DNA from: Bombyx mori
Taxonomy: Eukaryota; Arthropoda; Insecta; Lepidoptera; Bombycidae
Length of the DNA: 64,000 nucleotides
Assembly (NCBI RefSeq): GCF_030269925.1
Contig: NC_085116.1
Span: 16,306,001-16,370,000 of the forward strand
Direction of reading: 5' to 3'
Positions 62,801 to 64,000 of this stretch are shown here, piece by piece. The number at the start of each line of letters is the position of its first letter. Position 1 is the stretch's first letter. A program made the translations under genes and the position numbers. The notes below the pieces were generated by a model. That model did no database searches, had not been told where the DNA came from, and worked only from the letters and a program-made list of their open reading frames with translations.

Positions 62801-63698
62801 CATATTCGTTCCCCTTAATAGTGATGACGGTTCTCGTATAGTACTCATCCATTCCGGTCACAACAGGATATCTGTTCCCTAATTGGCATTGTAGAGAGCC
62901 GCAGCGAACGTTCCTGAAAATTATCAATCTTTTCTGTGATCTTATTCATTAACAGAAGCGCATATGGTTGAGAATAAATGCGAAGAGCTTTCGGTAAGAT
63001 TTTAAATATTTAGAATAGCACCAAGGAAGATTATTAAAAATAATAAATGGGAGCATATCACGCACGGTCAGACGCCCTAATTTAGAATTAAATTAACTAA
63101 AGTTTTGCAGATAGCAATCGGCGAATGGAAAAATAAATACCAAATTATATTTATAAATATCAAATACGGGCATAAAAAAGAAAAATCTCATATATATTAG
63201 AATACGAAAACACATATAAATAATAACGAGTTCCAAAGACTCGAAGCGAGAGTCTACCGAGAAATAGCTTAGTTTACGATCTTCGATTTGCCGAGAAGCA
63301 TTTAGATCATCGGCACTCGTAAACTTGAGATTTCTTGCATTTGCTACAAAACCAAATTCGAATATTAACTAAGGATATTTTTGATGAACTCACTCCATTT
63401 CACACTTAATGTAGTGTCCGTTACTGTCCTTCCCGCAGTGGCCGGTCACAGCTCCTTTAGAGTTGAACTGTTCGAAGCATTCCTTGTCCGCTCCAACAGT
63501 ACCGGTGCCCCATATTCTCTCGCATTGCAGAGATAATGTGGGACATTGTCCGGCGAAGCAGTACCCCTTGCCGTCTTCGCAAGATTCGCCGTTCTTCCGG
63601 TAGGAGTCAGCTGGACAAGCCCCGGATAGGCCGGTGCAAGTTTCCTCTAAGTCGCATTCGTTGGTCGCGTCACGACACACAACTCCGCGGGGCTTGAG
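44668..63698 (-). CDS. ADAM family protein (ADAM22/23 / mind-meld type), 3' part
   Basis: Membrane-anchored ADAM; the metalloprotease domain and earlier exons lie past the right edge. Coding exons in order: 63394-63698, 62794-62913, 62068-62245, 55698-55851, then either 54987-55092 or 54689-54788, then 52715-52864, 49467-49525, 48592-48824, 47844-48208, 46734-46925, 44668-44803. All junctions are GT-AG (one donor, GTGCAC at 48591, is weak) and all phases join. Domains: end of disintegrin, Cys-rich, EGF-like, one membrane helix, cytoplasmic tail of about 380 residues ending PEYTH. An EGF-like exon and a long Ser/Arg-rich tail fit the adhesion-type ADAMs 11/22/23 and fly mmd; whether the protease is active cannot be judged here. 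Confidence 0.82.
44804..45479. other. ADAM intron, unique sequence
   Basis: AT-rich, nothing recognised. Confidence 0.4.
45480..45640 (+). mobile_element. Jockey LINE 3' end fragment, hairpin lost
   Basis: Begins after the hairpin at GAATCGGTGGTAGATTCTG and runs to AGCGAATAGGTT, with the last piece duplicated (CAGCGAATAGG twice). Confidence 0.7.
46734..46925 (-). CDS. ADAM cytoplasmic exon
   Basis: 64 residues: RCRGRIPGEEEAHFSYRYRG, HHSAMFGAGPPPAPRLPPD, EDALYETADAERLRD. Very GC-rich. Acceptor CCCCACTAG, donor GTGAGA, phase 2 both sides. A Helitron lies 40 bp upstream of its acceptor. Confidence 0.75.
46966..47261 (-). mobile_element. Helitron, minus, 40 bp from ADAM exon acceptor
   Basis: On minus it starts TC (TCTATATTAATATT) and ends in a hairpin-rich GGACGGAGTCGCGGGC then AAAAGCTAG; flanks A and T. 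The end motif is that of common lepidopteran Helitrons. Confidence 0.82.
47265..47450 (+). mobile_element. RTE-like LINE 3' fragment
   Basis: GTCCACTGCTGGACATAGG then GCCTCCCCCAAG, GAGATCGTCGGTTCATC and GGGAGGCCTACCCACGCT: a block widespread in moths and attributed to RTE-type LINEs. Degraded, no frame. Confidence 0.6.
47455..47730 (+). mobile_element. Jockey LINE 3' end fragment with ORF2 end
   Basis: Upstream part matches the C-terminal coding end (CACCGTCCTCGTCGAACCCG), then hairpin CCCACTGAG / CTCAGTGGG (47543-47576) and the 3' UTR to ATCAGCATAGGTAAG. Shows that the short fragments derive from a LINE, not a SINE. Confidence 0.82.
47844..48208 (-). CDS. ADAM cytoplasmic exon (largest)
   Basis: Reads DLNGYHENIIVALKTAAAQ, DYEYKERRERAPSAEK, RNLEDLIRQLEHHSSRH, MSPSGSEDIRMSETEADRHY and RIEPGEIPP. 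Acidic and basic clusters and Ser sites; disordered signalling tail. The acceptor may be at ATTACAG (used here) or 30 bp earlier at 48238 (adds LVTVDRTTLQ); both keep phase 0. Donor GTGAGT, phase 2 out. Confidence 0.78.
48340..48579 (-). mobile_element. Helitron, family A, minus, 12 bp from ADAM exon donor
   Basis: Close match of the copy at 20881-21127. On minus it begins TCTATACTAATATATAAAT; the 3' end (CGAAGCGGACGGGTAGT) is slightly decayed. Confidence 0.8.
48592..48824 (-). CDS. ADAM cytoplasmic exon with weak donor / possible alternative end
   Basis: 78 residues: DRKPHAIPGEEDIAFIDVAS, KLPEKGILKKHGYGAVDGKD, KWGDDSQSEQLEAGSQSDGQ, then VADMEYKFK. Phase 1 in (ACCEPTOR TCTCAATTAG; an alternative, GATTCCAG at 48801, is also in phase) and 0 out if spliced at AAG/GTGCAC. 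If not spliced the frame ends three codons later (VHI, stop TAA at 48580), giving a shorter protein. Confidence 0.65.
49467..49525 (-). CDS. ADAM cytoplasmic micro-exon
   Basis: 59 nt: RDHKQMKRVHSGSEDEPTHS. Acceptor GTACATTTCAG, donor GTAGAC. Phase 2 in, 1 out: it is exactly what is needed to link the exons on either side, which is the main support. Confidence 0.7.
49699..50118 (+). mobile_element. Helitron, family B
   Basis: Starts TCTATATATTAATACG after A, ends with an AGTCGAATTTCGACT hairpin, 10 nt, then CTAG before T. Matches 14351-14743 in reverse. Non-coding, 420 bp. Confidence 0.78.
50119..50964. other. ADAM intron, unique sequence
   Basis: AT-rich; no exon, RNA or repeat seen. The frame at 50226-50513 (+) is unsupported. 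Confidence 0.4.
50968..51208 (-). mobile_element. Bm1 SINE, head-truncated
   Basis: Tail TTATTGCTTAGATGGGTGG, a short deletion in the tail block, body to GTCCTACCACCAGTAA. Confidence 0.85.
51722..51978 (-). mobile_element. Helitron family A internal fragment
   Basis: Reverse of the middle of the copy at 60589: GATGATGACCGAG, TGTGTCTTTAAAGC, ACACGAATAAAACAACA, ATCGTTGGAGCCGTTTCCG. Ends missing; 5' side carries a small AGCTCGGT duplication. Confidence 0.65.
52285..52620 (-). mobile_element. MITE-like element, copy 2
   Basis: Reverse complement of 41105-41455 (CACGTGGTAGAAGTGAAAC, GAGGTAGCGCCTTCTGTGA, CATAGATGGCGCTGTATTAA). It ends about 95 bp before an ADAM exon. Confidence 0.65.
52715..52864 (-). 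CDS. ADAM juxtamembrane cytoplasmic exon
   Basis: 50 residues: KKSTSRKYDPPYVKKPIAKS then FAAGSTTSNNSQEDISLDGG and KMHSFNNTFR. Basic, Pro/Tyr containing. Acceptor CTGCCCGCTAG, donor GTAACA, phase 2 both sides. Confidence 0.8.
52865..54050. other. ADAM intron, AT-rich
   Basis: No exon-like segment with matching phase. Frames at 53458 and 53721 (+) are unsupported. Confidence 0.4.
54060..54540. other. GC-rich unassigned segment in the ADAM gene
   Basis: Clearly richer in G+C than the neighbouring intron, with a good minus-strand donor-like site (CCGAG/GTACGTAC near 54097). Frames on minus (54186-54404) show no family. Could hold an untranslated or alternative exon, or regulatory DNA; not resolved. 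Confidence 0.35.
54689..54788 (-). CDS. ADAM transmembrane exon, alternative 2
   Basis: 100 nt, phase 1 in and 2 out: ENYHGSNTVFLVAVLMSVVG then GVFIVFALSALCYR. Acceptor CTTTGGGCGCAG, donor GTCAGT. Equivalent to the exon at 54987 and cannot be joined to it in phase. Confidence 0.8.
54987..55092 (-). CDS. ADAM transmembrane exon, alternative 1
   Basis: 106 nt, phase 1 in and 2 out: GEHEGNKMSTMNMVILLLAV then VLSVFVGFAWMAYCFR. Acceptor CTCGTTACAG, donor GTAACA. One hydrophobic helix ending Cys-aromatic-Arg, as in alternative 2. Confidence 0.82.
55698..55851 (-). CDS. ADAM EGF-like exon
   Basis: ICSNLNKCVCNRGWTGPDCS, the second half of an EGF module, then a Pro/Ser stalk (ALPPSPTPYVPENATKAAY) with an N-glycosylation site and KKETPYG. 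Acceptor GTCTATTCCAG, donor GTGAGT, phase 0 in and 1 out. Confidence 0.85.
55916..56153 (-). mobile_element. Bm1 SINE (left arm of inverted pair)
   Basis: Tail ACATAGATGGGTGGATGAGC, tail block, body to ACAAGACGTCCTAC. Faces a plus copy 24 bp away. Confidence 0.85.
56178..56362 (+). mobile_element. Bm1 SINE (right arm of inverted pair)
   Basis: From ATTTCTGCCATGAAGCAGTA to AGCAATAAAAAAAA; 5'-truncated. Confidence 0.85.
56363..57680. other. ADAM intron, AT-rich
   Basis: No exon or clear repeat seen; a short CAT microsatellite lies at 57320-57334. Confidence 0.4.
57682..57868 (+). mobile_element. Bm1 SINE, deleted
   Basis: GGCGGTAGGACCTCCTGTGA, a deletion of about 35 bp after GAAGGGCGGG, tail AAACAATAAAAC. 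Confidence 0.8.
58083..58276 (+). mobile_element. Jockey LINE 3' end fragment
   Basis: Starts at the hairpin (CCCACTGAG / CTCAGTGGG, 58088-58121), then GATCCGGTGGTAGGTTCTG to GCTACCAGCAAATAAGCAGG and A-run. Confidence 0.82.
58480..58672 (-). mobile_element. Helitron-like remnant
   Basis: CCAAATCGGTCCAGCGGTTC, GACTAACGAACAGCAATTC, ending ATATATATAGATA, i.e. TCTATATATATAAA at the 5' end on minus. Other end not found. Confidence 0.45.
59190..59486 (-). mobile_element. Helitron family A fragment
   Basis: Reverse of the copy at 60589 over about 295 bp (ACGCCATCTTGTGTC; CGATTTATCGCCCCCC; GGAGCCTTTTCCGAG). The terminal CTAG hairpin is missing, replaced by an AAATT-rich run. Confidence 0.72.
59886..60370 (-). 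mobile_element. Jockey LINE 3' end, split by Bm1
   Basis: T-run and CCTACCTATA (59886-59905), Bm1, then CCTGGTAGCCTAAGGG through the 3' UTR, a decayed hairpin (CCCACTGAG at 60225), and ORF2-end-like sequence (CGTCAAACTTTTCGACG). Confidence 0.72.
59906..60095 (-). mobile_element. Bm1 SINE nested in LINE tail
   Basis: TTTTATTGCTTAGATGGGTG, shortened tail block, body with a deletion between CACCCTTCAC and GGCAGAAATAGG; head absent. Confidence 0.82.
60589..60991 (+). mobile_element. Helitron, family A, complete
   Basis: 403 bp. Starts TCTATACTAATATATAAAT after A; ends GCGAAGCGGACGGGTACAG then CTAG before T. Internal part shared with the fragments at 51722 and 59190. Non-autonomous. Confidence 0.85.
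60992..61510. other. ADAM intron, unique sequence
   Basis: Nothing recognised. Confidence 0.4.
61512..61660 (+). mobile_element. Bm1 SINE, 5'-truncated
   Basis: From AACTATAATGAGACCTTACA to tail and AATAAAAAATAAAAA. Confidence 0.82.
61868..61980 (+). mobile_element. LINE tail remnant
   Basis: GGGCGACGGTAACCACTCAC, CATCAGGTGGGCCGTATGAT, GGGGCAATAAAAAATAAAAA: same tail as the LINE remnant at 28000 (reverse), and similar to the Bm1 tail. Confidence 0.6.
62068..62245 (-). CDS. ADAM Cys-rich / pre-EGF exon
   Basis: Begins KATTGLPKHSEIAPLGLV, then DGTPCGDNLVCVNQTCTSI and KCPTDHNNHECSARG. GLVxDGTxCG is diagnostic of ADAM Cys-rich domains. Acceptor TTGACTCCAG, donor GTGAGT, phase 2 in and 0 out. 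Confidence 0.87.
62570..62700 (-). pseudogene. Fragment of LINE polyprotein
   Basis: Frame with DVEDRAKWRSKVRKADPP, the pattern (D-R-x-x-W-R followed by ADP) near the end of many insect LINE proteins. A (CT)n run follows. Short, no flanks found. Confidence 0.4.
62794..62913 (-). CDS. ADAM Cys-rich exon
   Basis: NVRCGSLQCQLGNRYPVVTG then MDEYYTRTVITIKGNEYEC. NVxCGxLxC is the ADAM Cys-rich signature. Acceptor TAATTTTCAG, donor GTGAGT, phase 2 in and out. Confidence 0.88.
63394..63698 (-). CDS. ADAM disintegrin-end / Cys-rich exon
   Basis: Begins LKPRGVVCRDATNECDLEET, the C-terminal half of a disintegrin domain (C-R-x-x-x-x-E-C-D), then CPADSYRKNGESC, GYCFAGQCPTLSLQCERIWG, CFEQFNSKGAVTGHCG. 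Acceptor AACTTTCAG, donor GTGAGT, phase 0 in and 2 out. Confidence 0.9.
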
Positions 63699-64000
63699 CT
63701 GAAAGTTTCCAGTTGATTTTTCGAAAGGTTGGCTTAAAGTTAAAAGCGGAAGCGGCTCAAATTCTGGACCAAAGTTCTAAATATGAAATTGAATAATTTT
63801 TAAACCATCCAAAGTAAATAAATAGCCATGTAATTCTTGTTAAACAGTCATAGAAAGGTTTTGAAATTTTCTTCCGAAGACTAAACTCAACGGCCGAAAT
63901 TGAAAGCATATGTTTGACAGACGCCGGTAAATGATACGCCCTGACGATAGTAATAATAATATGTGTATGCAAATATTAAATAATTTTAAAATTGCTTTTT
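63699..64000. other. ADAM intron running off the right edge
   Basis: AT-rich, no further exon visible before the window ends; the protease-domain exons must lie beyond. Confidence 0.5.

Noticed and set aside
62545..62841. 98-residue plus frame, Ser/Leu-rich
   Set aside because: Built from a CT microsatellite and antisense to a LINE fragment and an ADAM exon.
1..64000. CRISPR array, operon or bacterial genes
   Set aside because: No spaced identical repeats, no operon structure; introns and animal transposons throughout.

Overview
The window is nuclear DNA from a moth, most likely the silkworm Bombyx mori or a close relative. The reasons: about 21 copies of the tRNA-derived SINE Bm1, several non-autonomous Helitrons with lepidopteran-type ends, jockey-clade and CR1-like LINEs, a maT-like mariner, AT-rich spacers, and host genes split by GT-AG introns. 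There is no bacterial, plasmid or phage content.

Three host genes can be supported. (1) A plus-strand adhesion GPCR, 15534-26107, in ten coding exons that join in phase to about 1,228 residues: signal peptide, two C-type-lectin-like modules, a Pro/Thr stalk, a GAIN domain with an intact GPS (HL/T), seven membrane helices and a short tail. (2) An intronless plus-strand DNAAF3 gene (axonemal dynein assembly), 35880-37265, with a perfect RFX X-box 113 bp before its start codon. (3) The 3' part of a minus-strand ADAM gene (ADAM22/23 or Drosophila mind-meld type), 63698 down to 44668: disintegrin and Cys-rich exons, an EGF-like exon, two alternative transmembrane exons with the same phases, and a cytoplasmic tail spread over six exons. 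Its 5' exons lie beyond the right edge.

Layout: 0-1.4 kb mariner; 1.4-6.3 kb repeat debris (Bm1, a MITE-like inverted repeat, a perfect hairpin); 6.3-13.1 kb full-length jockey LINE on minus, split by a CR1-like LINE on plus; 13.1-15.5 kb Bm1 and a Helitron; 15.5-26.1 kb the GPCR with Bm1 and a Helitron in its introns; 26.1-30.2 kb Bm1, a decayed LINE end and two fold-back hairpins; 30.2-35.3 kb a second, ORF-intact copy of the same jockey LINE; 35.9-37.3 kb DNAAF3; 37.6-42.4 kb SINEs and LINE tails; 42.8-63.7 kb the ADAM gene, whose long introns are full of SINEs, Helitrons and LINE 3' ends.

Strongest new observations: a 9-bp stem with paired (compensatory) changes in the 3' UTR of the jockey family; three Helitrons each within 12-40 bp of an exon boundary; the alternative TM exons of the ADAM gene; and Bm1 copies inserted three times into nearly the same short stretch of LINE tail. 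Exon calls rest on reading frame, phase and splice consensus only; no transcript data or database search was available.
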